Shown: positions 28,529-37,481, counted from the first letter of the stretch. The stretch is 64,000 nt of DNA from Sinorhizobium kostiense (GCF_017874595.1 NZ_JAGILA010000006.1:1-64000), one strand, 5' to 3'. The notes: generated from the sequence alone by a model not told the origin. Numbers and translations are program-made.

Positions 28529-29428
28529 TTAGAGTGGGACGCGGGCGGAAAGCCGCGCGCTTCCGCCATCCCGCTCTATGCGTTCGGCATGGGTGAAGAT
28601 TTCGAATTCGTCGCCGCGCACGAGCGCGACCAGCGCCATGCCCGCATCCTCCGCCGTGCGGATCGCAAGCGCCGTCGGGGCGGAAATGGCGATGATCACC
28701 GGACTGCCGGTGATCGCTGTCTTTTGGACCATCTCGACGGAAACGCGCGAGGTGACGACGACGGCGCCTTGAACGCCCTTGAAGCCGGCTCGCGCGGCCG
28801 CTCCCGTCAGCTTGTCCAACGCATTGTGGCGGCCGACATCCTCGCGAACCGCAATCAATCCGCTCCCCGGCACATAGAATGCCGCGCCATGGACAGCGCG
28901 CGTTTCGCTATGGAGGGGCTGCCTGCCATCGAGGAGCGCGACGGCCTGGACCACGTCCGCATCGGTGAGCTTGAGCGGCGAAGCCGAGACATCCGGCGCT
29001 AAGCGCACGGCCTGTTCGATCGATTCGATACCACAGAGCCCGCAGCCGACCGGCCCCGCCACATGGCGGCGGCGCAAGCGCAGCGCCTCGTTCACCTCAT
29101 TCTTGAGTGTGATCTGCACATCGATGCCCTTCTCCTCGGCAACGACTTCGATCGCCTCGATCTGATCCGGATCGGTGATGATGCCTTCGGTCAGGCTGAA
29201 GCCGACCGCAAAATCCTCGAGATCGGCGGGTGTCGCCATCATCACCGCGTGGGTGGAGCCGCCATAAGTCAGGGCTACCGGCGTTTCCTCCGGCACCACC
29301 CGCGATTGACCGACGCGCGCCCCGGCGCGCCGCGCGCTCTCCGGGACCTTCCGCGTCGTCTCGAAACGGGTCATGTCGGCCGCCCCGATACGGGCGGCCG
29401 GCGAGGAGAAAGATCGGTTGTCCGCCAT
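28529..29428 (-). CDS. fdhD: Formate dehydrogenase sulfurtransferase FdhD (FdsC)
   Basis: A 299-residue FdhD/FdsC-type accessory protein. It delivers sulfur from cysteine desulfurase to the bis-MGD cofactor before insertion into formate dehydrogenase. The reactive CGLCG motif is present in AGPVGCGLCGIESIEQ (near 150), and the TPADLEDFAVGFSLTEGII segment is typical. It begins 8 bases after fdsA and is followed by fdsD, giving the order fdsG-B-A-fdhD-D. Confidence 0.95.
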   Translation of the reverse strand: MADNRSFSSPAARIGAADMTRFETTRKVPESARRAGARVGQSRVVPEETPVALTYGGSTHAVMMATPADLEDFAVGFSLTEGIITDPDQIEAIEVVAEEKGIDVQITLKNEVNEALRLRRRHVAGPVGCGLCGIESIEQAVRLAPDVSASPLKLTDADVVQAVALLDGRQPLHSETRAVHGAAFYVPGSGLIAVREDVGRHNALDKLTGAAARAGFKGVQGAVVVTSRVSVEMVQKTAITGSPVIIAISAPTALAIRTAEDAGMALVALVRGDEFEIFTHAERIERDGGSARLSARVPL

Positions 29429-29436
29429 CCCGCCTC

Positions 29437-32316
29437 CTATTCAGCCGCCTCCAGCTTGCCGGCAATGCGTCGTGACTGCCGGGCCTGCTCGTGATAATCG
29501 CGCTGCCAATCGGACGGGCCGTTCGAGGGCGAGACCTGCACCGCCGTGACCTTGTATTCCGGGCAGTTCGTCGCCCAGTCGGAGAAGTCGGTGGTGATGA
29601 CGTTCGCCTGGGTCGTCGGGTGATGGAAGGTGGTGTAGACGACACCCGGCGCAACGCGATCGGTGATCAGCGCCCGAAGCGTCGTATCGCCCGAGCGGCT
29701 TGCAAGCTTCACCCAGTCGCCGTCGCGGATGCCGCGCTGTTCGGCATCGTGCGGATGGATCTCCAGCCGGTCTTCCGGATGCCAGACGACGTTTTCGGTC
29801 CGCCGCGTCTGCGCGCCGACATTGTAGTGGCTGAGAATGCGGCCGGTCGTCAGAAGTAGCGGGAAGCGCGGACCGGTCCTCTCGTCGGTCGCGACATATT
29901 CCGTGCGAATGAACTTGCCCTTGCCGCGCACGAAGCCGTCGACATGCATGATCGGCGAGCCGAGCGGCGCCTTTTCGTTGCAAGGCCACTGCACGGAGCC
30001 CATCTCGTCGAGATAGTCGTAGGAGACCAGGGCGAAGGTCGGCGTCGTCGCGGCGATCTCGTCCATGATCTCGGACGGATGACTATAGTTCCAGTCGAGC
30101 CCCATCGCCTGGGCGAGCTCCTGCGTCACCTCCCAGTCGGCGTAGCCGTTCTTCGGCCGCATTACGCGGCGAACGCGGTTGATGCGGCGTTCGGCATTGG
30201 TGAAGGTGCCATCCTTTTCGAGGAAGGTCGAGCCCGGCAGGAAGACATGCGCGTAATTGGCCGTCTCGTTGAGGAAGAGATCTTGCACGACGACGCATTC
30301 CATTGCGCCAAGGCCGGCGGCCACGTGCTTGGTGTCCGGGTCGGACTGCAGGATGTCCTCGCCCTGGATGTAGAGGCCTTTGAAGGTGCCGTCGACGGCC
30401 GCATCGAGCATGTTGGGGATACGCAAGCCCGGCTCGTTGTTGAGCGTCACGCCCCAGAGCTTCTCGAAGGTCTCGCGCGTGGCGTCGTCGGAGATATGCC
30501 GGTAGCCGGGCAACTCGTGCGGGAAGGAGCCCATGTCGCAGGAGCCCTGCACGTTGTTCTGGCCGCGCAGCGGATTGACCCCGACGCCGGGCCGCCCAAT
30601 ATTGCCGGTTGCCATGGCAAGGTTGGCGATCGCCATCACCGTGGTCGAGCCCTGGCTGTGCTCGGTGACGCCGAGGCCGTAATAGATCGCGCCATTGCCG
30701 CCGGTTGCGTAGAGCCGGGCTGCGCCGCGGACCAGCTCCGCCGGAACGCCGGTATAGGCTTCGGTCGCCTCCGGGCTGTGGTAGGGCTCGGAAACGAAAG
30801 CCGCCCAATCCTCAAATTCCGACCAGTCGCAGCGCTCGCGGATAAAGGCCTCGTTGGCCAGTCCCTCGGTGACGATGACATGCGCCATTGCCATCAGGAT
30901 GGCGACGTTGGTGCCGGGCTTGATCGGCAGGTGATAGGCGGCTTCGACGTGCGCCGAGCGGACGAGATCGATCCGGCGCGGATCGATGACGATCAGCTTC
31001 GCGCCCTGGCGCAGCCGCTTCTTCAGCCGCGAGGCGAAGACCGGGTGGCCATCGGTCGGGTTGGCGCCGATGATGACGGCGACGTCAGTATGCTCGACGC
31101 TGTCGAAATTCTGCGTGCCGGCCGAAGTGCCGAAGGTCTGGTTGAGACCGTAGCCGGTCGGCGAATGGCAGACGCGGGCGCAGGTGTCGACATTGTTGTT
31201 GCCGAAGCCGGCGCGCACCAGCTTCTGAACCAGATAGGTCTCCTCGTTGGTGCAGCGCGATGACGTGATGCCGCCGACCGAATCGCGGCCATACTGATAC
31301 TGGATGCGGCGGAACTCGGAAGCGACATGGGCGAAAGCCTCCTCCCAGGTGACCTCGCGCCAGGGATCGGTGATCTTCTCGCGGATCATCGGATTGAGGA
31401 TGCGGTCCCTGTGGGTCGAATAGCCATAGGCAAAGCGGCCCTTGACGCAGGAATGGCCGCGGTTCGCCTGGCCATCCTTCCACGGCACCATCCTTACCAG
31501 TTCTTCACCGCGCATTTCCGCCTTGAACGAGCAGCCGACGCCGCAATAAGCGCAGGTCGTGACGACCGAGTGCTCCGGCTGGCCGATCTCGATCACCGAT
31601 TTTTCCGTCAGCGTCGCCGTCGGGCAGGCCTGTACACAGGCGCCGCAGGAAACGCATTCGGAGGAGACGAAATCCTCGCTCATGCCAGCGGATACGCGCG
31701 AATCGAAGCCGCGGCCGCTGATCGTCAGCGCGAAGGTGCCCTGCACCTCTTCACAGGCGCGCACACAACGCGAGCAGACGATGCATTTCGCCGGGTCGAA
31801 GGTGAAATAGGGATTGGACTCGTCCTTGGGCGCCCAATTGATGTTGATGTCGCCATTGTTGCGCGCCGCGACATGATTGGCGCCGTCATAACCGTAGCGC
31901 ACGTCGCGCAGGCCCACCGCACCCGCCATGTCCTGCAGCTCGCAATCGCCGTTCGCGGCACAGGTGAGGCAGTCGAGCGGATGGTCGGAAATATAGAGTT
32001 CCATCACGCCGCGGCGGACATCCTTGAGCCGTTGCGTCTGTGTGGAGACGCTGATGCCCGGTGCCACCGGAGTGGTGCAGGAGGCCGGCATGCCGGCCCG
32101 GCCTTCGATCTCGACGAGACAGAGCCGGCAGGAACCGAAGGCTTCCATCATGTCGGAGGCGCAGAGCTTCGGCACCTCGACGCCCGCTTCCATCGCCGCG
32201 CGCATGATCGAGGTGCCCTCCGGCACCGTGATCTCGCGCCCGTCGATCGTCAGCGTCACCAGCTTTTCGGACGTCGAAGCAGGAGTGCCGTAGTCGATTT
32301 CATGAATGAGGGACAT
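29437..32316 (-). CDS. fdsA: NAD-dependent formate dehydrogenase alpha (catalytic) subunit
   Basis: A 959-residue catalytic subunit carrying bis-MGD and several iron-sulfur clusters. In order: an N-terminal [2Fe-2S] domain (Cys52, 63, 66, 80); a NuoG-type His/Cys cluster (HPLDCLTCAANGDC, 112-125); two [4Fe-4S] sites (Cys178-188 and Cys221-231); the catalytic-domain cluster (CAYCGVGC 255-262, Cys290). The molybdenum/tungsten ligand Cys383 is followed by His384 (VDTCARVCHSPT), cysteine rather than selenocysteine. It oxidises formate and passes electrons to FdsBG to reduce NAD+. It is separated from fdsB by a 232-base inverted-repeat element, unlike the tight spacing of the other fds genes. Confidence 0.97.
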   Translation of the reverse strand: MSLIHEIDYGTPASTSEKLVTLTIDGREITVPEGTSIMRAAMEAGVEVPKLCASDMMEAFGSCRLCLVEIEGRAGMPASCTTPVAPGISVSTQTQRLKDVRRGVMELYISDHPLDCLTCAANGDCELQDMAGAVGLRDVRYGYDGANHVAARNNGDININWAPKDESNPYFTFDPAKCIVCSRCVRACEEVQGTFALTISGRGFDSRVSAGMSEDFVSSECVSCGACVQACPTATLTEKSVIEIGQPEHSVVTTCAYCGVGCSFKAEMRGEELVRMVPWKDGQANRGHSCVKGRFAYGYSTHRDRILNPMIREKITDPWREVTWEEAFAHVASEFRRIQYQYGRDSVGGITSSRCTNEETYLVQKLVRAGFGNNNVDTCARVCHSPTGYGLNQTFGTSAGTQNFDSVEHTDVAVIIGANPTDGHPVFASRLKKRLRQGAKLIVIDPRRIDLVRSAHVEAAYHLPIKPGTNVAILMAMAHVIVTEGLANEAFIRERCDWSEFEDWAAFVSEPYHSPEATEAYTGVPAELVRGAARLYATGGNGAIYYGLGVTEHSQGSTTVMAIANLAMATGNIGRPGVGVNPLRGQNNVQGSCDMGSFPHELPGYRHISDDATRETFEKLWGVTLNNEPGLRIPNMLDAAVDGTFKGLYIQGEDILQSDPDTKHVAAGLGAMECVVVQDLFLNETANYAHVFLPGSTFLEKDGTFTNAERRINRVRRVMRPKNGYADWEVTQELAQAMGLDWNYSHPSEIMDEIAATTPTFALVSYDYLDEMGSVQWPCNEKAPLGSPIMHVDGFVRGKGKFIRTEYVATDERTGPRFPLLLTTGRILSHYNVGAQTRRTENVVWHPEDRLEIHPHDAEQRGIRDGDWVKLASRSGDTTLRALITDRVAPGVVYTTFHHPTTQANVITTDFSDWATNCPEYKVTAVQVSPSNGPSDWQRDYHEQARQSRRIAGKLEAAE

Positions 32317-32357
32317 TATTAGGCCTCCTGGGAAAATTTCAGGGCGGATGCGACTGG

Positions 32358-32540
32358 CGTACCCCCCTCTGGTCTGCCGGCCATCTCCCCCACAAGGGGG
32401 GAGATCGACTCGCGGCGAGCCGTTCGCTCCAACGGAAAGGCTTGCGCACGCGGAACGCCCCTATGGGCGCGCGGCCCGTGCCATATGCGTTCTCCCCCCT
32501 TATGGGGGAGATGGCCGGCAGGCCAGAGGGGGGTGTACGC
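32358..32540. repeat. Inverted-repeat element inside the fds operon
   Basis: Two arms of about 48 bases (32358-32405 and 32491-32540) are near-perfect inverted copies. Each contains CTGCCGGCCATCTCCCCC or its complement and a GGGGGAGAT hairpin. About 85 bases separate them. The element fills the fdsB-fdsA gap and could form a long stem or be an mRNA processing site. Confidence 0.85.
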
Positions 32541-32548
32541 CGCGTCCA

Positions 32549-34105
32549 TCATTCCGCAGCCTCCGCCGCCGGCGCCGGCTCGAAATCTTCCGGAAAATGC
32601 GTGATCGCGCTCATCACCGGATAGGGCGTGAAACCGCCAAGCGCACAGAGCGAGCCGAATTTCATCGTATTGCAGAGATCGGCAAGCAGTTCGCGGTTCT
32701 TCTCCGGCTCGATCCCGGCCCTGATCTTGTCCGCGACTTCGACGCCGCGCGTCGAGCCGAGGCGGCAAGGCGTGCACTTGCCGCAGCTCTCGACCGCGCA
32801 GAACTCCATGGCAAAGCGCGCCTGCTTCAGCATGTCGACCGTGTCGTCGAAGACGACGACGCCGGCATGGCCGATGAGCCCGTCCCTGGCCGCGAACGCC
32901 TCGTAATCGAAGGGCGTGTCGAACAGCGCCCTTGGGAAATAGGCGCCGAGCGGACCTCCGACCTGCACTGCCCTAACCGGCCGGCCGCTTGCCGTGCCGC
33001 CGCCGATCTCGTCGACGATCTCCCCGAGCGTCAGGCCGAAGCCGATCTCGAAAAGGCCGCCGTGCCTGACATTGCCGGCGATCTGGATCGGGATCGTGCC
33101 GCGCGAGCGTCCCATCCCGAAATCACGGTAGAAGGCGGCACCCTTGTCGAGGACGATTGGCACGGAGGCAAGCGAGATCACGTTGTTGATAACGGTCGGA
33201 CAGTCGAACAGGCCCTTGTGGGCGGGGAGCGGCGGCTTGGCGCGCACCAGCCCACGCTTGCCTTCGAGGCTGTTCAGGAGCGACGTCTCCTCGCCGCACA
33301 CATAGGCGCCGGCGCCGGTCCGGACTTCCATGTCGAAGGCGTTCGCCGAACCGAGCACCGAGCGGCCAAGCACGCCGGCGGCTCGCGCGATCTCGATCGC
33401 CTCCGTCATCGCCGCGATCGCATGCGGATATTCAGAGCGGGTATAGATGTAGCCCTTCGTCGCGCCCGCCGCGATACCGGCAATCGCCATGCCTTCGATC
33501 AGCACGAAGGGATCGCCCTCCATAATCATCCGATCGGCGAAAGTGCCGCTATCGCCCTCATCGGCGTTGCAGACGATGTATTTCTGCCGTCCTTGCGCTT
33601 CGAGCACCGTCTTCCATTTGATGCCGGTCGGGAAGCCGGCGCCGCCGCGCCCGCGCAAACCGCTTTCGGTCACTTCGGCGACAATCGCCGCGGGCTCCAT
33701 CGACACCGCCTTTTCGAGGCCTCGCAAGCCGCCATGGGCGCGGTAGTCTTCGAGCGACAGCGGATCCGTAATGCCGCAACGGGCAAAGGTCAGCCGCACC
33801 TGACGCTTGAGGAACGGGATTTCCTCCGTCTTCCCGAGATGGAGCGGGTGCGAGCCACCGGTGACGAAGCCGGCATCGAGCAGTGATGCGACATCGCGCG
33901 GCTTCACCGGCCCGTAGGCGATGCGGCCGTCTACGGTTTCGACTTCGATGAGCGGCTCCAACCAATGCATGCCGCGCGAACCGTTTCTGACGATCGTCGC
34001 ATCGACACCGCGACGAGCGAGTTCCTCGGCCATCGCCGTCGCCACCTTCTCGGCGCCAAGCGCCAGCGCTGCCGCATCCCGCGGAATATAAATCTTCACG
34101 GTCAT
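32549..34105 (-). CDS. fdsB: NAD-dependent formate dehydrogenase beta (diaphorase) subunit
   Basis: A 518-residue NuoF-like subunit that takes electrons from FdsA and reduces NAD+. A short thioredoxin-like N-terminal part is followed by the FMN/NADH-binding domain (RGRGGAGFPTGIKWK near 170-185; GAGAYVCGEETSLLNSLEG near 260-280). The [4Fe-4S] binding segment CGKCTPCRLGS lies near 440. The start ATG overlaps the stop of fdsG by four bases (ATGA), so the two are translationally coupled. Confidence 0.96.
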   Translation of the reverse strand: MTVKIYIPRDAAALALGAEKVATAMAEELARRGVDATIVRNGSRGMHWLEPLIEVETVDGRIAYGPVKPRDVASLLDAGFVTGGSHPLHLGKTEEIPFLKRQVRLTFARCGITDPLSLEDYRAHGGLRGLEKAVSMEPAAIVAEVTESGLRGRGGAGFPTGIKWKTVLEAQGRQKYIVCNADEGDSGTFADRMIMEGDPFVLIEGMAIAGIAAGATKGYIYTRSEYPHAIAAMTEAIEIARAAGVLGRSVLGSANAFDMEVRTGAGAYVCGEETSLLNSLEGKRGLVRAKPPLPAHKGLFDCPTVINNVISLASVPIVLDKGAAFYRDFGMGRSRGTIPIQIAGNVRHGGLFEIGFGLTLGEIVDEIGGGTASGRPVRAVQVGGPLGAYFPRALFDTPFDYEAFAARDGLIGHAGVVVFDDTVDMLKQARFAMEFCAVESCGKCTPCRLGSTRGVEVADKIRAGIEPEKNRELLADLCNTMKFGSLCALGGFTPYPVMSAITHFPEDFEPAPAAEAAE

Positions 34106-34581
34106 CTGCGCGCCTCCGCGACCAAGGCCTCGAGTTCCGTCTCATCGAGCCGCGCATGCACCTCGCCGTCCAGCATGGCCGACGGCGAGCAGGAACAGAG
34201 CCCGAGACAGTAGACTGGCTCCAGTGTCACGGCGCCGTCGGGCGTGGTCTCGTGGAAATCGATGCCGAGCAGCGCCTTGGCGCGTTCGGCCAGCCGGTCT
34301 CCGCCCATCGACTGGCAGGCTTCGGCCCGACAGAGCTTCAGCACATGCCGCCCGGCGGCGTGTTCACGAAAGTCATGATAGAAGGTGACGACGCCGTAGA
34401 CCTCTGCGCGCGAGAGATTGAGCTCGCGCGCAATCACCGGCAGGGCTTCCTGCGGCACATAGCCGAATTCGTCCTGGACTGCATGCAATATCGGAAGCAA
34501 CGGGCCTTCCAGACCGTTCAGTTCGCCGACGATCGCCAGCGTTCGCTCGGCCACGTCCGCGCGCGGCAGCTGAATATTCAC
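34102..34581 (-). CDS. fdsG: NAD-dependent formate dehydrogenase gamma subunit
   Basis: A 159-residue NuoE-like thioredoxin-fold subunit with one [2Fe-2S] cluster: CRAEACQSMGG and CLGLCSCSP supply the four cysteines. It pairs with FdsB in the diaphorase unit. The start is a GTG at 34581, placed by a strong GGGAGGG nine bases upstream; the longer open frame extends into non-conserved sequence. It is the first gene of the operon. A T-N11-A dyad lies about 150 bases upstream. Confidence 0.93.
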   Translation of the reverse strand: MNIQLPRADVAERTLAIVGELNGLEGPLLPILHAVQDEFGYVPQEALPVIARELNLSRAEVYGVVTFYHDFREHAAGRHVLKLCRAEACQSMGGDRLAERAKALLGIDFHETTPDGAVTLEPVYCLGLCSCSPSAMLDGEVHARLDETELEALVAEARR

Positions 34582-34729
34582 GTTGAAGAGCCCTCCCGGC
34601 CCGTGGTGCGCCGCGGCGCACCAATGTTCTCGAACACCTCTCGGCAGAGGCCGAGCCCCGCCGAACCTGCACGTCACGCAAGCTTCGCGCTTATGGCAAC
34701 AAGGGTCAATAATGCTGTTCCGTTGAACG

Positions 34730-34744
34730 ATAGAAAAAATCTAT
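34730..34744. promoter_or_regulatory. LysR-type box upstream of fdsG
   Basis: ATAGA-N5-TCTAT is a perfect 15-base dyad with the T-N11-A spacing used by LysR-type regulators. It overlaps the last codons and TAG stop of the upstream LysR gene and lies about 150 bases before fdsG. This suggests direct control of the fds operon by that regulator. Confidence 0.6.
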
Positions 34745-35637
34745 TGAGCTGCATTCTGCTCGCCGAGGATACGCGCCTCATGCAGCAGCGCCGATACCAA
34801 GGGCGTAAACGGTTCGCGATAGGTGGCGACGAGGCCGACCGTGTGGCGCACGTCCGGATCGACGATCGGAATCATCCGGATATCCTCGTTAAAGCCGAAC
34901 GATTTCGCGACGTTATACGGCATGATGCTCGCCCAGCGGCCGGTGCGGACATGGGAGAAGAGCACAATCATCGAATTCGATTCGAGCGTCGGGCTGGGGG
35001 CCGCTCCGGCTTCGGCGAAGTGCTGGTTGATGATGCGCCGGTTCTGCATGTCGGCGGTCAATAGACAAAGCCGAATATCGCTAACCTCTTTCCACGTCAC
35101 GCTTGCGCGATCCGACAGAGGCGTGCCGGCGGCCGTAACGAGATGATATTGCTCGATCTGCAGCGGCACGCTTGTAACCCGGCCGAGCGGCTCGTTCTCG
35201 AGATAGGTCAGTCCCGCATCGACCTCGAGATTTTCCAGGAGTGCCAGGATCTGGAGCGAGGTCGTCGACAGCACGGAGAAGGTGACGTCGGGATGCTTCT
35301 CCTGGAACGGCGCGGTGATCATCGGCACCATCGAGAGCGTCGTCGGGATCGCGGCAAGCCGGATATGGCCGGACAGGCCCTTGCGCGCCGCGCGCATTTC
35401 CTCGCGCATGGTGCGCGCATCCCCGACGATTCGCCGCGCCCATTCGAGCACCCGCTGCCCCTCCGGCGTCAGCCCCTGGAAGCGCGAGCCGCGATTGACA
35501 AGCATCACGCCGAGCTGATCCTCCAGCTGGCGGATGGCGGCAGACAATGTCGGCTGCGTTACGCCGCACTCCTCCGCCGCCCGGCCGAAATGCCGTTCGC
35601 GGGCGAGCGCGAGAAAGAATTCCAGCTTATCGATCAT
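34741..35637 (-). CDS. LysR-family regulator, probable formate dehydrogenase regulator
   Basis: A 298-residue LysR-type transcription factor. The N-terminal winged helix-turn-helix (about 1-65) includes FLALARERHFGRAAEECGVTQPTLSAAIRQLEDQLG. A linker helix and a periplasmic-binding-like effector domain (about 90-290) follow. It lies directly upstream of, and in the same direction as, the fds operon, and a T-N11-A dyad sits at its 3' end. In Cupriavidus a LysR protein, FdsR, is linked to the fds operon, so a formate-responsive role is a fair inference. Confidence 0.92.
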   Translation of the reverse strand: MIDKLEFFLALARERHFGRAAEECGVTQPTLSAAIRQLEDQLGVMLVNRGSRFQGLTPEGQRVLEWARRIVGDARTMREEMRAARKGLSGHIRLAAIPTTLSMVPMITAPFQEKHPDVTFSVLSTTSLQILALLENLEVDAGLTYLENEPLGRVTSVPLQIEQYHLVTAAGTPLSDRASVTWKEVSDIRLCLLTADMQNRRIINQHFAEAGAAPSPTLESNSMIVLFSHVRTGRWASIMPYNVAKSFGFNEDIRMIPIVDPDVRHTVGLVATYREPFTPLVSALLHEARILGEQNAAQ

Positions 35638-35673
35638 GCCTCAGCCCTTAGAGCAGATTGGTTTCGCCCCTCT

Positions 35674-35723
35674 CCTCGGGTTAAACCCGAGGACTGGCCC
35701 TCTCCCCGCGTGCGGGGAGAGGG
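35674..35723. repeat. Double hairpin element between LysR and SDR genes
   Basis: A perfect dyad CCTCGGGTT/AACCCGAGG (35674-35692) is followed by a second stem CCCTCTCCCCGC/GCGGGGAGAGGG (35698-35723, two-base loop). It is similar in style to the other G/C-rich intergenic elements of the window. It lies downstream of the minus-strand SDR gene and upstream of the LysR gene. Confidence 0.8.
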
Positions 35724-35772
35724 AATTTGGATGAGCGGCAGAAGCAGCACAGCGTTTCCAGTGGCAGCCGTC

Positions 35773-36540
35773 CTAGCAGATCAGCTGTCCGCCGTTCACT
35801 TCCAGCACCTGGCCGGTGATATAGCCGGAAAGCGCGTGCGAGGCGAGAAAGAGATAGGCGGGGGCACAGTCCTCGGCGGTTCCGAGTCGGCCGAGCGGGA
35901 TGCCCTTCCGCGTCGCCTCGAGTTTTTCAGGCGTCGAGTAGCGCTGATGAAAGTCGGTGGCGATCGTGCCGGGTGAGACGCAATTGACGCGGATGCCCTC
36001 CGGCGCCAGTTCGCGGGCCAGCGCCTTCGAGTAAGTAGCCACGAAAGCCTTGGTCGCGGAATAGATCGACGAGCCGGCGCTGCCGCCGGTACGCGCCGAG
36101 ATCGAGACGGTGTTGACGATTGCCGGGTGGACGGACTTGCGCAGCAGCGGCAGCATGGCCCTCGTCATCCTGACGACGGAAGTCTGATTGAGCTCCACGA
36201 TTGTGCGGTACTCGTCGTCACTGACCTCCGCGACGGGAAAGCGGCCGACCATTGTGCCGGCATTGTTGATGAGCACGTCGAGGCTGTCGAAACGGGTTCT
36301 GACCTCGTCCGCCAGGTTCTCGACCCCGCCGGCAAGGAAATCCGCCGTCGCCAGATATGCCCTGCCCTCGTTCGCGGCGATATCGAGAAAGTCCGGCCGG
36401 TCGGTGGCGATCGTTCGCCCCATATGCACGAGCACCCGCGCGCCGCAATCGAGAAACTGCCGCGCGACCTCGAGGCCAATGCCGCGGCTGCCGCCGGTCA
36501 CCACCACATTCATGCCCTTGAACAAGGCCGGATGAAACAT
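35773..36540 (-). CDS. Short-chain dehydrogenase/reductase
   Basis: A 255-residue classical SDR. NAD(P)-binding VVTGGSRGIGLEVA lies near the N-terminus, NNAG in the middle, and the catalytic Ser and Tyr-x3-Lys in NTVSISARTGGSAGSSIYSATKA, followed by RVNCVSPGTIATDF. The C-terminal YITGQVLEVNGGQ is usual for the family. The start at 36540 (MFHPALFKG) gives normal family length; the longer frame to 36669 runs into the glpR promoter. The substrate is unknown. It is divergent from glpR, so it could be a polyol or glycerol-related oxidoreductase, but this is only context. Confidence 0.87.
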   Translation of the reverse strand: MFHPALFKGMNVVVTGGSRGIGLEVARQFLDCGARVLVHMGRTIATDRPDFLDIAANEGRAYLATADFLAGGVENLADEVRTRFDSLDVLINNAGTMVGRFPVAEVSDDEYRTIVELNQTSVVRMTRAMLPLLRKSVHPAIVNTVSISARTGGSAGSSIYSATKAFVATYSKALARELAPEGIRVNCVSPGTIATDFHQRYSTPEKLEATRKGIPLGRLGTAEDCAPAYLFLASHALSGYITGQVLEVNGGQLIC

Positions 36541-36653
36541 GTTCTCACATCCTATTCTGAGGTCTGGCAGGCTGGCCCATCGTCCACCGGAATGCAACGC
36601 CAACATCAGCGGCGTCGCAGCGGTAACGGCAAGATCCATTCTGAAATTGCGCG

Positions 36654-36690
36654 GCTTTCGTTTTTGCATATTATGAAAACAAACGAAAGC
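36654..36690. promoter_or_regulatory. Inverted repeat in the glpR promoter region
   Basis: A perfect 10-base inverted repeat, GCTTTCGTTT (36654-36663) and AAACGAAAGC (36681-36690), with a 17-base AT-rich spacer. It ends 14 bases before the glpR ATG. TTCG-containing half-sites are typical of DeoR/GlpR regulators, so this is a likely autoregulatory operator. Confidence 0.65.
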
Positions 36691-36704
36691 GCGGGGAGCG
36701 GCAC

Positions 36705-37469
36705 ATGTATCTTAGCGGACGGCAGGAGGAAATTCTCGAACTAGCCAAGGCCGAAGGCCGGGTGCTCGTCGAGGAACTCGCCCAGCGCTTTTCGGTAACC
36801 CCACAGACGATTCGCAAGGATCTGAACGACCTGTGCGATGCGCGGGTGCTCAATCGCATTCACGGCGGTGCGATCTTCCCGAGCGGCAAAGAAAATGTGA
36901 AATACGATGCTCGTCGCCAGATCGCCGCGGCGGAGAAACAGGCGATCGGCCGCGCTGCTGCCGCTCTGATTCCCGATAGTTCCTCCCTCTTCATCAATAT
37001 CGGCACCACCACGGAAGCGGTCGGCGAAGCGCTCCTCGACCACAAGGAACTGATGATCATCACCAACAACATCAACGTTGCCAACAGGTTGAGGATCTTT
37101 CCGTCTATCGAGGTGGTGATTGCCGGCGGCGTGGTCCGCGGCTCGGATGGCGGCATTGTCGGGGAGGCAGCCGTCGACTTCATCAAGCAGTTCAAAGTTG
37201 ATTTCGCCGTCATCGGCGCCTCGGCGATCGACAGCGATGGTGCGCTTCTGGATTTCGATTACCGCGAAGTGAAAGTGGCGCAGGCGATCATCGCCAATGC
37301 GCGCCACGTGATCCTGGTGTCCGATTCGACGAAATTTGAACGCACGGCTCCGGTCAGGATCGGTCATATCTCTCAGGTCCAGACCTTTATTACCGACCGC
37401 TGCATCACTGATAACGTTCGTAAAATCTGCGCCGACCAGGGTGTTCGCCTAATCGAGACCGAGGCCTGA
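36705..37469 (+). CDS. glpR: Glycerol-3-phosphate regulon repressor, DeoR family
   Basis: A 254-residue DeoR-family repressor. The N-terminal helix-turn-helix MYLSGRQEEILELAKAEGRVLVEELAQRFSVTPQTIRKDLNDL (about 1-45) is followed by the sugar-phosphate sensing domain with FINIGTTTEAVGEAL and VIGASAID. GlpR proteins release DNA on binding glycerol 3-phosphate. It is followed by glpD (119 bases) and the glycerol ABC transporter, the same gene order as the characterised Rhizobium leguminosarum glycerol locus. TTCG-based repeats before both glpR and glpD are its probable operators. Confidence 0.94.
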   Translation: MYLSGRQEEILELAKAEGRVLVEELAQRFSVTPQTIRKDLNDLCDARVLNRIHGGAIFPSGKENVKYDARRQIAAAEKQAIGRAAAALIPDSSSLFINIGTTTEAVGEALLDHKELMIITNNINVANRLRIFPSIEVVIAGGVVRGSDGGIVGEAAVDFIKQFKVDFAVIGASAIDSDGALLDFDYREVKVAQAIIANARHVILVSDSTKFERTAPVRIGHISQVQTFITDRCITDNVRKICADQGVRLIETEA

Positions 37470-37481
37470 CTGGCGATGGCA

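Noticed and set aside
32358-32540. Insertion sequence with terminal inverted repeats
   Set aside because: The space between arms is about 85 bases with no transposase frame and no clear target-site duplication.
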